Origin: Leptospira harrisiae
Lineage (GTDB): Bacteria > Spirochaetota > Leptospiria > Leptospirales > Leptospiraceae
Assembly: GCF_002811945.1 (NCBI RefSeq)
Contig: NZ_NPDX01000001.1
Coordinates: 1,930,501 to 1,994,500 of the forward strand
Direction: 5' to 3'
Length of the DNA: 64,000 nt
The notes beneath the pieces were generated by a model that was not told the DNA's origin, did not search any database, and was given only the letters and a program-made list of their open reading frames with translations. The translations under genes were made by a program, and so were the position numbers. This document shows, in pieces, positions 8,579 through 16,904 of the stretch (position 1 is the stretch's first letter; each line of letters starts with the position of its first letter).

Positions 8579-9787
8579 CTATTTTATAGACTCAATTTCT
8601 TTTTTTATTAATGATTTCATAAACTTGTAAGGCGAACCTTTTTGATCACCCAAAATGAAATTTCTCGCAAACTTATGGTAGCTTTTCTCATCAACGGAGA
8701 CATGATCAAAATCAATAAGATCAAATTCATTTTCGTCAAAATGAATTAGCGGTGTATTTAGTAACTGACTTAAGCCCTTTATCGAATCAATCATATGCTC
8801 ATCTTTTAAATGTCGATACATTAAACTAACAATGGGTTTGTTGGCTAAAACTCCAAAATAAGAGGCAGTGCTATCATGTGTCAAAATTAGATCAACGTTT
8901 ATAGAGGCAACTTCAGAAGGAATATCCAAGATTTTTGCAGTATTTTTTAAATATTGATTCTCTAGAATCATTTTGTCATTTTCTTGTACATCCGGATGTA
9001 GGGTCAGATAAACATCATAACCTATATCATTCAAATGTCTAAAAAGTATACTTAGCCCAGCGTAATATTTTTCTGGATCAACTTCAATTTTGTACCCAAA
9101 CTGAAAAACGTTAGGTAGATTTTGATCTAACCACAAAGCTGTTTTTTTATTTTTGGAAAACAGTTCTATTTTTTGGATCTCTTTAGCCTTCAGGAACCTT
9201 TCTTGAAAATGGTTTCCTGTCACAATAAACTTAGTCCGATAGCCAAACGGCCCAAAATAAGGGTATTGCGCCTTGATACGCATTCTAGTCGAATCGAACC
9301 AATACTTTGCACCTTTAAACCTGCGCATCATCCCTATAATAAATCTAATTTTTTTATAAAAATTTCGCAGACTTTCCCATACATTTGGACTTATAGGAGA
9401 ATCGCAGGAATTATCACCTACTCCATGCATTAAATAATAATAATTTTCGAAATTCTTATCTACAAAAGATATTACCTTCATGTATGCATTTGGTGAAACC
9501 CACGTATAAAAGAAAACTAACGATCGTTTCATAGCATTTTTATCCAAAAAAGCCAACAAGGAAGTTTCATCTAAAAATTTTGTTATATGAATGCGAGTAT
9601 CGGTAGAAGATATATCCTCTTTTATTTCTTTCAAAAAATCATGGACATAAGTTAACTGCAACACTTCAAACTGTATTGGAATTTCATCCAACAAATCGAA
9701 AATCCAATAGGCCCAAAATCTTTTATCAAGAGGTCGATCCGCAATTAAATAAATAGTAACTGGTTGATTCGGAACATCAGCTTTCAT
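8579..9787 (-). CDS. Probable GT-B glycosyltransferase-like protein
   Basis: 402 residues, no signal peptide. The N-terminus VTIYLIADRPLDKRFWAYW leads into an alpha/beta region, and the C-terminal half has HDSTASYFGVLANKPIVSL, which resembles the nucleotide-sugar-binding loop of KpsC/KpsS-like and CDP-glycerol transferase-like GT-B proteins. I do not recognise a precise family. It lies between the CMP-legionaminate synthetase and gmhB, so a role in transferring an activated NulO or heptose to the growing polysaccharide is reasonable, but this is inference from position. It is the only clear glycosyltransferase candidate in the window, so the other transferases must lie to the left of the window or elsewhere. 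Confidence 0.6.
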   Translation of the reverse strand: MKADVPNQPVTIYLIADRPLDKRFWAYWIFDLLDEIPIQFEVLQLTYVHDFLKEIKEDISSTDTRIHITKFLDETSLLAFLDKNAMKRSLVFFYTWVSPNAYMKVISFVDKNFENYYYLMHGVGDNSCDSPISPNVWESLRNFYKKIRFIIGMMRRFKGAKYWFDSTRMRIKAQYPYFGPFGYRTKFIVTGNHFQERFLKAKEIQKIELFSKNKKTALWLDQNLPNVFQFGYKIEVDPEKYYAGLSILFRHLNDIGYDVYLTLHPDVQENDKMILENQYLKNTAKILDIPSEVASINVDLILTHDSTASYFGVLANKPIVSLMYRHLKDEHMIDSIKGLSQLLNTPLIHFDENEFDLIDFDHVSVDEKSYHKFARNFILGDQKGSPYKFMKSLIKKEIESIK

Positions 9788-9790
9788 TAT

Positions 9791-10483
9791 TTAGTTGATT
9801 ATATTTTTTGAAAGTAAAAACTCGGCAAATTGAAAATCCAAGAAAGTATCTATATCCACCGATTCGAACTGATTGTCAATAATTAGCGGAGTAACTTTTG
9901 GTTCAAAAAAAGATAATGTAGAAATTAAATGAGATGGAGTCGTTAAATAAAATGATCCATTAACATTATAGGTAGCCTCCAAATCTTGAGACCTTTGTTT
10001 AGTTCCATTGTTATCAAAAAAAGGAACTAAAATATCATTTTCAATTTTAAAAGACCAACTTGGGTGCGTATGTGTTTTGGATACTGCCACAACGGCATTG
10101 TTTGTTTTCCGAAACAATTCAATACCTAATTGAATCGTTTTTAAACTTCGAAATGGGGATGTAGGTTGCAACAGCATCAGTCCATCCACTTTTCCATGTG
10201 TTTCTTCATACCACTGTAACGCATGGATCGCCATATCGACAGATGAGGAAGTATCGGTAGATAAATTCTCAGGTCGCAACCAAGGAACATAACCTCCACA
10301 TTTTTTCGCAATTTCCGCTATCTCTAAAGAGTCCGTTGAAACTAATATATCACAAATTTCGGGAATACCTTTTGCTACATCGATACTCCAAGCGATTAAC
10401 GGTTTTCCACCGAGGAGTTTTATATTTTTTCCAGGTAACCTTTTAGAGCCTCCTCTTGCTGGAATAAGAGTTAGAATTCTCAT
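9791..10483 (-). CDS. legF: CMP-legionaminic acid synthetase (CMP-NulO synthetase)
   Basis: 230 residues, the common LegF/NeuA/PseF length. N-terminal LIPARGGSKRLPGKNIKLLG is the CTP-binding motif; LVSTDSLEIAEIA, LMLLQPTSPFRS and ATYNVNGSFYLTTP follow in the usual order. The enzyme couples a nonulosonic acid to CMP for use by sialyltransferase-like enzymes. I call it LegF because it directly follows the legionaminate genes and the amidotransferase set, overlapping hisH by four bases. It cannot be separated from NeuA or PseF by sequence reading alone. A second, divergent family member is at 965-1708. Confidence 0.85.
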   Translation of the reverse strand: MRILTLIPARGGSKRLPGKNIKLLGGKPLIAWSIDVAKGIPEICDILVSTDSLEIAEIAKKCGGYVPWLRPENLSTDTSSSVDMAIHALQWYEETHGKVDGLMLLQPTSPFRSLKTIQLGIELFRKTNNAVVAVSKTHTHPSWSFKIENDILVPFFDNNGTKQRSQDLEATYNVNGSFYLTTPSHLISTLSFFEPKVTPLIIDNQFESVDIDTFLDFQFAEFLLSKNIIN

Positions 10484-11127
10484 AACTTTATAAACTGACT
10501 GAGTATCTTAAGACCGACTGAACCGCTCTTTTCCGGATGAAATTGACATCCAAAAACATTCTCGCGACCAATAACGGCCGATATACGATTCCCACCGTAA
10601 AAGGTATCTGCCAGCCGATATTCATCGTTATCAGGTAAAGCCATAAACGAATGTACAAAATAAACAGAATCTCCATCGCTCAGACCATCTAAAATGGACA
10701 ATTTCCATTCTTTGGTTTCATTTGAGGGATGTAGTTCACTCCAACCAATATGTGGAATCTTTTGTGGTTGGCCTTGGGAAGTCGATGAAGGAATAGGAAC
10801 AACTCGACCAGGAATTAATCCCAACCCTTTAGTAATACCAAACTCTTCACTTTCATCCAATAACATCTGCATTCCCAAACAGATCGCCAAAAGAGGATTT
10901 CCTTTTTTAACTACTTCATGAATCACTTCTACTAAATTTCTTTGATTGAGTGCGTCCATTGCATTGGCAAAGGCCCCAACACCGGGTAAGATAACATGAG
11001 ATGCTTTTAAAATTTGATCCGGGTCCGCTGAAATATCTACTTTTGCTCCGCAATACTCAAATCCTCTTTGAACGCTAAGTAAGTTCCCTACTCCATAATC
11101 AATAATCAATACATCAGGCTGTGACAA
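10480..11127 (-). CDS. hisH: HisH-type glutamine amidotransferase feeding the sugar amidotransferase
   Basis: 215 residues from a TTG with GAGG eight bases upstream. A class I glutamine amidotransferase with an intact triad: C83 in AICLGMQMLL, and H197 and E199 in GCQFHPEKSG; the oxyanion-strand motif LPGVG is at 47-51. In histidine biosynthesis HisH hydrolyses glutamine and passes ammonia to HisF. Here it sits with a HisF-like gene and a WbpG/PseA-type sugar amidotransferase, with no other his gene nearby, matching the hisH2/hisF2 arrangement of LPS loci where the pair supplies ammonia for acetamidino group formation. It overlaps the hisF stop by 14 bases. Confidence 0.88.
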   Translation of the reverse strand: MSQPDVLIIDYGVGNLLSVQRGFEYCGAKVDISADPDQILKASHVILPGVGAFANAMDALNQRNLVEVIHEVVKKGNPLLAICLGMQMLLDESEEFGITKGLGLIPGRVVPIPSSTSQGQPQKIPHIGWSELHPSNETKEWKLSILDGLSDGDSVYFVHSFMALPDNDEYRLADTFYGGNRISAVIGRENVFGCQFHPEKSGSVGLKILSQFIKL

Positions 11128-11884
11128 ATTTTCTTACCTCAATTCCAGCTTTCGTTGCAGTCTCTCGCAACTCACCGATGGAAGAACGGCCATAATGTAA
11201 AATATCGGCCATTGCCACAGCATCTGCTTCACCGTCTCGTATAACATCGACGAGATGTTCAGGAATGCCCATTCCACCACTTGCAATTACAGGAACAGAT
11301 ACTTGTTTTGTGACTGCTTTTACTAAATCGATGTCATACCCCTTTCTCGTTCCTTCTCGATCAATCGAGGTTAAAAGAATTTCGCCGGCTCCAAGTTCCA
11401 CTGCCTTTTTTACCCAGTCGACAACATCCAACCCAGTTTTTTCTCTGCCGTTATCTGTGAAAACTTCCCATTTTTTAACATCGATTTGTTTTGCTTGTAT
11501 CGATAAGACCATACATTGGCTTCCAAATTTTCTAGAAATATCGGAGATCAAGTTGGGATTGGCTACGGCGGCAGTATTGATCGCCACCTTATCTGCACCA
11601 CTTCGAAGCAAACGTGTCGCATCTTCAACGGATCGTATTCCGCCACCAACCGTTAGGGGTACAAATATATCTTTTGCTGAGTCTTCTACAATTTCGCTCA
11701 AATTATTGCGACCATATAAACTTGCGACGCAATCTATATAGATGAGTTCGTCTGCACCTTGTTGATAGTATTTATGCGCATACTCCGCCGGTGATCCGAT
11801 GACTCTTAATCCTTCCAAATGCACACCCTTAATTAAGTTTGTGCCTTTGATATCTAACCTTGCGATAAGGCGAATTTTTCTCAT
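11114..11884 (-). CDS. hisF: HisF-like cyclase subunit paralogue lacking catalytic Asp130
   Basis: 256 residues, aligning nearly residue for residue with Thermotoga maritima HisF as I recall it. Kept: D11 (ARLDIKG), K19, D51 (YIDCVAS), the phosphate-site VGGGI and NTAA, the gate lysine K99 (GADKVAIN) and the second half TSIDREGT. Lost: Asp130, whose AIDAKR motif reads SIQAKQ, so residue 130 is Gln (codon CAA on the minus strand). Asp130 is needed for cyclase chemistry, so the protein is probably only a scaffold and ammonia channel for HisH, delivering ammonia to the neighbouring sugar amidotransferase. The name hisF is by family only. Confidence 0.88.
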   Translation of the reverse strand: MRKIRLIARLDIKGTNLIKGVHLEGLRVIGSPAEYAHKYYQQGADELIYIDCVASLYGRNNLSEIVEDSAKDIFVPLTVGGGIRSVEDATRLLRSGADKVAINTAAVANPNLISDISRKFGSQCMVLSIQAKQIDVKKWEVFTDNGREKTGLDVVDWVKKAVELGAGEILLTSIDREGTRKGYDIDLVKAVTKQVSVPVIASGGMGIPEHLVDVIRDGEADAVAMADILHYGRSSIGELRETATKAGIEVRKFVTA

Positions 11885-11896
11885 AAAATCTAAATT

Positions 11897-13054
11897 TTAA
11901 GTTTCCCAAACCTTATATTTCAGTTCCCATTCACCACCATTTTTTTGCCACAAATGGTCAGAACGCCAACTATCGATAACAGCAGTAAATTCTTCATCGG
12001 TGATAGAACAATATTCCAAAAATTCTTGGTAATGTTTTTTTGGAAATTCACCATCATAACGTTTAACTAGAGCCGCACCTTCTTCTCTAGTTATTTTATG
12101 ATCTCGAATTTCATGTGCTGTATCCGACGTTGTGCGACCAATTCCAAACTTAATATAGGCGAGATAATAATGATACCCATCTATTCGATCATCTAAACTG
12201 GCATACTTAGAATATGTTCCTTCTGAACGTTCCGAATTAGGAGTAAATCCTGTATTTTCTTGACAGTAATAGAAATTTTCTTGTGGATCCCAAAACTTAT
12301 AATAACCAAGAAAATGAATTTCTGTTTTATTTTTAAGTATTTCTTCGTACTTAGGAGCCATAAAGGGTTTCAAATCATTTGCACTTACACCGTGTTCTGT
12401 CCAAAATTCAGGAGGTAATCCGGAAAAATAATGTTTGTCATGATCTTGTATGTCTCGATTCGGTCGAAAGGCATTCTTCATATCTCCGCCATATTCAACC
12501 TCACCATTTTCTCCATACATAATTAACGATACATTGTATTTAATCGCCATATGCATTGGAAAATTTGTTTGCCCGTAAATAAAAGGCTGGAAAGGATCAC
12601 CTAAAAATTTAAATGAAAGGTGCGTAAGTTGACGTGTTACCTTTCCATTTGGAGTCCCAAGAATATTATCAAACCCTGATGCGATGAATGCATCTAAATT
12701 TTTTCTTCCAATTTCAGTGGCTTTTAAAGGTGCCCAAGTTACAGTGAGAGGATTCATCCCATATTTATATTTCAACTGATGAGCAACGAATCCGCCATCC
12801 TTACCACCGCTACAAGGCACAATCACATCATATTCACCGTTATTTTTTCTAAACCGATTACAAAGTTCAACTAACTCTTGTTCCCTCTGCTTCCAATCAA
12901 TTTTCGTTCGTTTATATTCTGCAAAATTACAGGCGGAACAAACTCCATGTTCATCAAAAGTAATTCGTGGTCTTTGATTAGATACCGTACATTTTTTACA
13001 AAACTTCACCTCTGCTGGAAGATTGTATAATTTAATTAAATCTCGTTTTTCCAT
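11897..13054 (-). CDS. N-acetyl sugar amidotransferase (WbpG/PseA/PtmG family)
   Basis: 385 residues. Two Cys pairs, C19/C22 (CKKC) and C39/C42 (CSAC), form a likely zinc site. The PP-loop ATP pyrophosphatase motif SGGKD is at 82-86 (VIVPCSGGKDGGFVAHQL). Members of this family (WbpG in Pseudomonas O-antigen, PseA and PtmG in Campylobacter) use ATP and ammonia to turn an N-acetyl group into an acetamidino group. With HisH/HisF next to it and legionaminate genes upstream, the expected product is an acetamidino legionaminic acid (C5 or C7 position not determinable). Twelve bases separate it from hisF. Confidence 0.85.
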   Translation of the reverse strand: MEKRDLIKLYNLPAEVKFCKKCTVSNQRPRITFDEHGVCSACNFAEYKRTKIDWKQREQELVELCNRFRKNNGEYDVIVPCSGGKDGGFVAHQLKYKYGMNPLTVTWAPLKATEIGRKNLDAFIASGFDNILGTPNGKVTRQLTHLSFKFLGDPFQPFIYGQTNFPMHMAIKYNVSLIMYGENGEVEYGGDMKNAFRPNRDIQDHDKHYFSGLPPEFWTEHGVSANDLKPFMAPKYEEILKNKTEIHFLGYYKFWDPQENFYYCQENTGFTPNSERSEGTYSKYASLDDRIDGYHYYLAYIKFGIGRTTSDTAHEIRDHKITREEGAALVKRYDGEFPKKHYQEFLEYCSITDEEFTAVIDSWRSDHLWQKNGGEWELKYKVWET

Positions 13055-13061
13055 ATTGATT

Positions 13062-14108
13062 CTAAATGTTCCCCTCTTGTAAATTCACTCTTTGCAAATC
13101 ATCTGGCCTACCAACATCAATCCATGGTTCATGCATTGGATAAACAATCGTTCTCAAACCTTCGTCTGATAACCTTGTAAACAAAGTTGGCATATCACAG
13201 TGTGATTTAGCTTTTAATCGAGTTAATGCTTCTGGATTTAAAGTGTAAATGCCAGCATTGACATGACTGCGATAAATTGGTTTCTCCTCGAAACCTACAA
13301 TTTCAACTCCCTTTGTCCTAACGACACCAAACGGATGTTGCCATTCGTGCAAACGAACAGCCATAGAAGCAGTAGCACCATGCCTTATATGAAAATCTAA
13401 AAATTCTCCGTAATGAATGTCAGAAAGAACATCTCCATTGGTCACTATAAAAGGAATAGTTGGAAGATCTTGGATTAAACTCAATGCTCCAGCTGTACCA
13501 AGAGCCTCCTCCTCGTGTATATATTCAATTTTTACGCCCAGCTTTGAACCATCACCAAAATAATCTTCAATCATATAACCGAGATAATGGACAGCGATTA
13601 GAAATCGATGAAATCCTTCCACTTTTGCCCGCTCAATAATATGCTCTAACATTGGTTTGCCTGCCACATTCAATAGTGGTTTCGGACAATTCTCTGTATG
13701 TGGCATGAGTCGTTTCCCTCGTCCACCTGCCATAATCAGAAAGATATTATCTCTAAGCGATGGTGCTAAAATTTCATCTAATAAGTAGAGACCAACTACC
13801 TCTCTTGCTTCATCCACAATTGGTAATTGATGGATACGATTGGTTTGCATCAGTTGTAAAACCATATCCCGGCTCATTTGTGGTGTCACAACGAGCGAAT
13901 TTCGAAATATAATTGAATCAACTGGGCTATTTAAATTCAAACCACGCAAAAGCCCTCTCCGAATATCTCCATCAGTGATAGTTCCTAAAAACTTTCCATC
14001 AGATGATACAATCAGTGTAATTTGAAGCCCACTATCATCCAAGTTTTTGATCACATCTTGAATGGTAGAGTTTAACGTTAGAATTGTTGTCTGCCAGTGA
14101 TTTGTCAT
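13062..14108 (-). CDS. ptmE: CBS-nucleotidyltransferase, PtmE-like (GDP-glucosamine route to legionaminate)
   Basis: 348 residues. A CBS pair fills residues about 8-117 (TDGDIRRGLLRGLNLNSP at 45-62), and residues 122-348 are a sugar nucleotidyltransferase (IMAGGRGKRLMPHTENCPKP, VTNGDVLSD). This domain order is that of Campylobacter PtmE, which makes the GDP-amino sugar used for legionaminic acid. Position between legG and the amidotransferase fits. PtmF- and PtmA-like partners were not seen in the window. The gene overlaps the legG stop by four bases. Alternative: a mannose-1-phosphate guanylyltransferase-like enzyme serving another sugar. Confidence 0.82.
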   Translation of the reverse strand: MTNHWQTTILTLNSTIQDVIKNLDDSGLQITLIVSSDGKFLGTITDGDIRRGLLRGLNLNSPVDSIIFRNSLVVTPQMSRDMVLQLMQTNRIHQLPIVDEAREVVGLYLLDEILAPSLRDNIFLIMAGGRGKRLMPHTENCPKPLLNVAGKPMLEHIIERAKVEGFHRFLIAVHYLGYMIEDYFGDGSKLGVKIEYIHEEEALGTAGALSLIQDLPTIPFIVTNGDVLSDIHYGEFLDFHIRHGATASMAVRLHEWQHPFGVVRTKGVEIVGFEEKPIYRSHVNAGIYTLNPEALTRLKAKSHCDMPTLFTRLSDEGLRTIVYPMHEPWIDVGRPDDLQRVNLQEGNI

Positions 14109-15277
14109 ATGCTTTCTGTCACCGGAAGGTCATAGAATTTTTTTTCTACCAATGAATCGAATTTTATTTTTTTAAGTATCTGGATCATTTTTTCTGTTGC
14201 TTGACCGTCTCCATAAGGATTAACAACGAACTTTAACCTATTTTGAAAATCATTCGAATACAATTGCCTAATTCCATCTAATATTGAGTTTTTGGAAGTG
14301 GTAACATCAATGATACTTTCTGCTTTTAGTCGCCCACTTTGTCTATTACCAATATTTATAGTTCCCTTTTGGAAAGTTGGCACTTCAAGCAAACCACTTG
14401 AAGAATTTCCAACAACCCCATCAACATACCGAATACACGAGAAATAACGTACCTGCCCCAAAGAAGAAAAGGATTTAGCGTTGTTGTGACTTTTAACATA
14501 AGATTCAATTAGCGAAATAATTTCTCTACCACCATTGTCAGAATTTGGGTGTGTAAAAATCAAATTTGTCTCTTCTAATTGATCCAAAGCAGCAAGTAAT
14601 TCTTCAAATTGTTTTGTTGGTGTATGTGTTGAAAGAGTTTCCGGATGATAAGTTACTAATAAATTTTTTTTTCCAAACGAAAACCCGAGTTCTTCTTCAA
14701 GTTTTTCTTTAGAGATCGCTGGCAGTTTTGAAATTGAATCTACACCAAGGCCGCCGACTTCAAAAACGAAATTCGCATCTTCTCCCATTTGAACCACTCG
14801 GTTCCGGTATTCTTTAGTTGCGGTAAAATGAATTTTAGCCATTTTTGTTATGGAATGTCGTATGGCATCGTCATAGGCCCCGTAGGTAAGTTCGCCGCCG
14901 TGGATATGGCAAATTGGTATATTAAAAATAAGTGCACTAGAGGCCGCAGCTAGAATCTCGTAGCGGTCACCAAGCACAATTAAAAGATCAGGTTTCAACT
15001 TATCGAAAGTATCCGCAAAACCAAGAAATCCAAGTCCAATCGATTTGGTAACCGAAGATGCAGTATCTGCACTTAATAAAATTTCAAGCTTTTGATCTAT
15101 TTCAAATCCATCTTTTAGAATTTCCTTATATGTTAGTCCAAACTCTGGCGATAGGTGCATGCCTGTCACAACAACTTGCAACTGAAACTCTGGCTGTCTT
15201 TTTATCTCTTTCATTAAGTGAGATAAAAGCCCATACTCAGCACGCGTTCCAGTGACTACACAGATTTTCTTTTTCAT
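14105..15277 (-). CDS. legG: Hydrolysing NDP-sugar 2-epimerase, LegG/NeuC type
   Basis: 390 residues. The UDP-GlcNAc 2-epimerase fold is visible from ICVVTGTRAEYGLLSHLM through LIVLGDRYEILAAA, CHIHGGELTYGAYDDAIRH (active-site His and Asp region) and VGNSSSGLLEVP in the C-terminal nucleotide-binding part. The hydrolysing family releases a free 2-epimerised sugar from its nucleotide; LegG acts on GDP-N,N'-diacetylbacillosamine to give 2,4-diacetamido-2,4,6-trideoxymannose. LegG rather than NeuC is chosen because LegB and LegC homologues are present. Overlaps with the flanking legI and ptmE genes are four bases each. Confidence 0.87.
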   Translation of the reverse strand: MKKKICVVTGTRAEYGLLSHLMKEIKRQPEFQLQVVVTGMHLSPEFGLTYKEILKDGFEIDQKLEILLSADTASSVTKSIGLGFLGFADTFDKLKPDLLIVLGDRYEILAAASSALIFNIPICHIHGGELTYGAYDDAIRHSITKMAKIHFTATKEYRNRVVQMGEDANFVFEVGGLGVDSISKLPAISKEKLEEELGFSFGKKNLLVTYHPETLSTHTPTKQFEELLAALDQLEETNLIFTHPNSDNGGREIISLIESYVKSHNNAKSFSSLGQVRYFSCIRYVDGVVGNSSSGLLEVPTFQKGTINIGNRQSGRLKAESIIDVTTSKNSILDGIRQLYSNDFQNRLKFVVNPYGDGQATEKMIQILKKIKFDSLVEKKFYDLPVTESI

Positions 15278-16293
15278 ATTTCGATTAACTCGTCTTTTTG
15301 AAAATCTCGTTTTGCTTTTCTACCGATCACCTCTTCCAAACGCATAGGTGAAATACCGGTTCCAGGTCTTTTTGTTGTTAAATTACTTTTAGATAAAAAT
15401 TCTCCAAGTTTAATAGGAGATTTTGCAACGATTGATTTTCTTGCTATTGGAATGTTTTTAATTTCACTAACTGTTGGTCGTTTAACTCCATCACCTAATG
15501 CCTGCTCAATATTTCTTATTCCATCCACCATAATCTTTAGTTCTCTTGGATCAAGGCTCGCTTTGTGGTCTGGTCCTGGAAGATTCTTATCAATCGTAAA
15601 ATGTTTTTCTATGACAGTGGCACCCAATGCAACAGCCGCCAAAGCAATCTCAATGCCCGATGTATGATCAGAATAACCAACAGAAACCCCGAAAGCTGCC
15701 TTTAATGATGACATTGCTAATAAATTCACATCCGTCACAGGAGTTGGGTATTCCGTATTACAATGTAAGACTGTCAAAAGATTTCTACTCAAACCACTTC
15801 GCTCAATAGTTCGAATTGCATCCTCTATTTCACCTAAAGTAGACATTCCAGTCGAAAGAATAATTGGTTTACCCAATCGACCAATTGCCTCTAAATAAGG
15901 TAAATTCGTAATTTCTCCTGACGGAATTTTATAACGTTTTAAATCTAACTGAGACAAAAAATCTAAACTTTCTAAATCAAAAGCAGTTGATAAAAATTCA
16001 ATATCCTTCGCACGACAATGTTCAATTAGTTCCCAATGCGAGGAAGGAGAGATTTCCAGTTTTTTTAACATAGAAAACTGCGATTCGTTTGGATCAGTTG
16101 ATGCAGATTGGTAATCCGCTTTTACTGCTGATTCCGTAACAAGAGATGCTGCAGTAAATGTTTGAAACTTAACCACATCTACTCCAGCCTCGGAGGCAAT
16201 ATCAATTAGTTTGTGGGCAAGTTTCAAATCACCATTGTGGTTTACGCCTGCTTCAGCGATGACCAGAGTTTTATTTCCAAATTTTTCATTCAT
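15274..16293 (-). CDS. legI: Legionaminic acid synthase (NeuB family)
   Basis: 339 residues, the standard length. N-terminal barrel motifs VIAEAGVNHNGDL and VKFQTFTAASLVT, the catalytic-site segments HCNTEYPTP and VGYSDHTSG, IEKHFTIDKNLPGPDH, and a C-terminal SAF domain with KRPGTGISP that dips into the partner's active site. NeuB enzymes condense PEP with an N-acetylated aldose to give a nonulosonic acid; LegI takes 2,4-diacetamido-2,4,6-trideoxymannose. The gene context fixes the substrate better than the sequence does. Compare the fused synthase at 3993-5885. Confidence 0.9.
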   Translation of the reverse strand: MNEKFGNKTLVIAEAGVNHNGDLKLAHKLIDIASEAGVDVVKFQTFTAASLVTESAVKADYQSASTDPNESQFSMLKKLEISPSSHWELIEHCRAKDIEFLSTAFDLESLDFLSQLDLKRYKIPSGEITNLPYLEAIGRLGKPIILSTGMSTLGEIEDAIRTIERSGLSRNLLTVLHCNTEYPTPVTDVNLLAMSSLKAAFGVSVGYSDHTSGIEIALAAVALGATVIEKHFTIDKNLPGPDHKASLDPRELKIMVDGIRNIEQALGDGVKRPTVSEIKNIPIARKSIVAKSPIKLGEFLSKSNLTTKRPGTGISPMRLEEVIGRKAKRDFQKDELIEI

Positions 16294-16904
16294 ACAAATA
16301 CAATAGAATCGGGAACGTTCTTTAATACTTTTGCGGACATCCCAACAATCACTTTCGAACCGATCAAAAGATTTTCTTTAACAACTGTTCCGCTACCAAT
16401 AAAACTGCAATCACCTACACGTACTCCACCGTTTAAAATGCACCCTGTAGACACGTGTGAATGATCGCCGATTGTTACTTCATGTTCCAAAATGGCACCC
16501 GTATTGATAATACAATTTTCTCCAACGATTACATCGCTATTCAACACAACATTATGAAAAACAACCGTCCCTGCCCCAATTTTGGCAGATTTAGCAACCC
16601 GTGCAAATGGCGATACGACAGAAACAAAATGAAAACCAAGCTCCTTTAGCAAATGGAATATACGTTTCCTAGGTTCGTAAGTTTTTATTTGCCCAACTGT
16701 AATTAATACATTTTTTGTAATCGATTTTAGTTCTTTCAGATCGTTGTCAGAACCGATGACTTTATATCCGAGAATATCTTTACCCATTTCAGACTCTGAG
16801 CCGATTAATCCAATGATTTCATAACGATTCTCTGTTTCAATTACTTCGATACAAGACTTGGTATGTCCACCTGCACCTACTAATAATAAAGGTTCTTGAA
16901 TCAA
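16290..16904 (-). CDS. legH: Sugar N-acetyltransferase, PglD/NeuD/LegH type
   Basis: 204 residues. The N-terminal nucleotide-binding part LLLVGAGGHTKSCIEVIE is that of PglD/NeuD proteins. The C-terminal half is a left-handed beta-helix with hexapeptide repeats (IGAGTVVFHNVV, VGENCIINTGAILEH with the catalytic-type His, IGDHSHVSTGCILNGGVRVGD). It should transfer acetyl from acetyl-CoA to the 4-amino group made by LegC. It overlaps legC and legI by four bases on each side. A NeuD-like O-acetyltransferase role is the alternative. Confidence 0.87.
   Translation of the reverse strand: MIQEPLLLVGAGGHTKSCIEVIETENRYEIIGLIGSESEMGKDILGYKVIGSDNDLKELKSITKNVLITVGQIKTYEPRKRIFHLLKELGFHFVSVVSPFARVAKSAKIGAGTVVFHNVVLNSDVIVGENCIINTGAILEHEVTIGDHSHVSTGCILNGGVRVGDCSFIGSGTVVKENLLIGSKVIVGMSAKVLKNVPDSIVFV

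Noticed and set aside
10480..11884. HisH/HisF as part of histidine biosynthesis
   Set aside because: No other his genes are near, the neighbours are sugar amidation genes, and HisF lacks Asp130.
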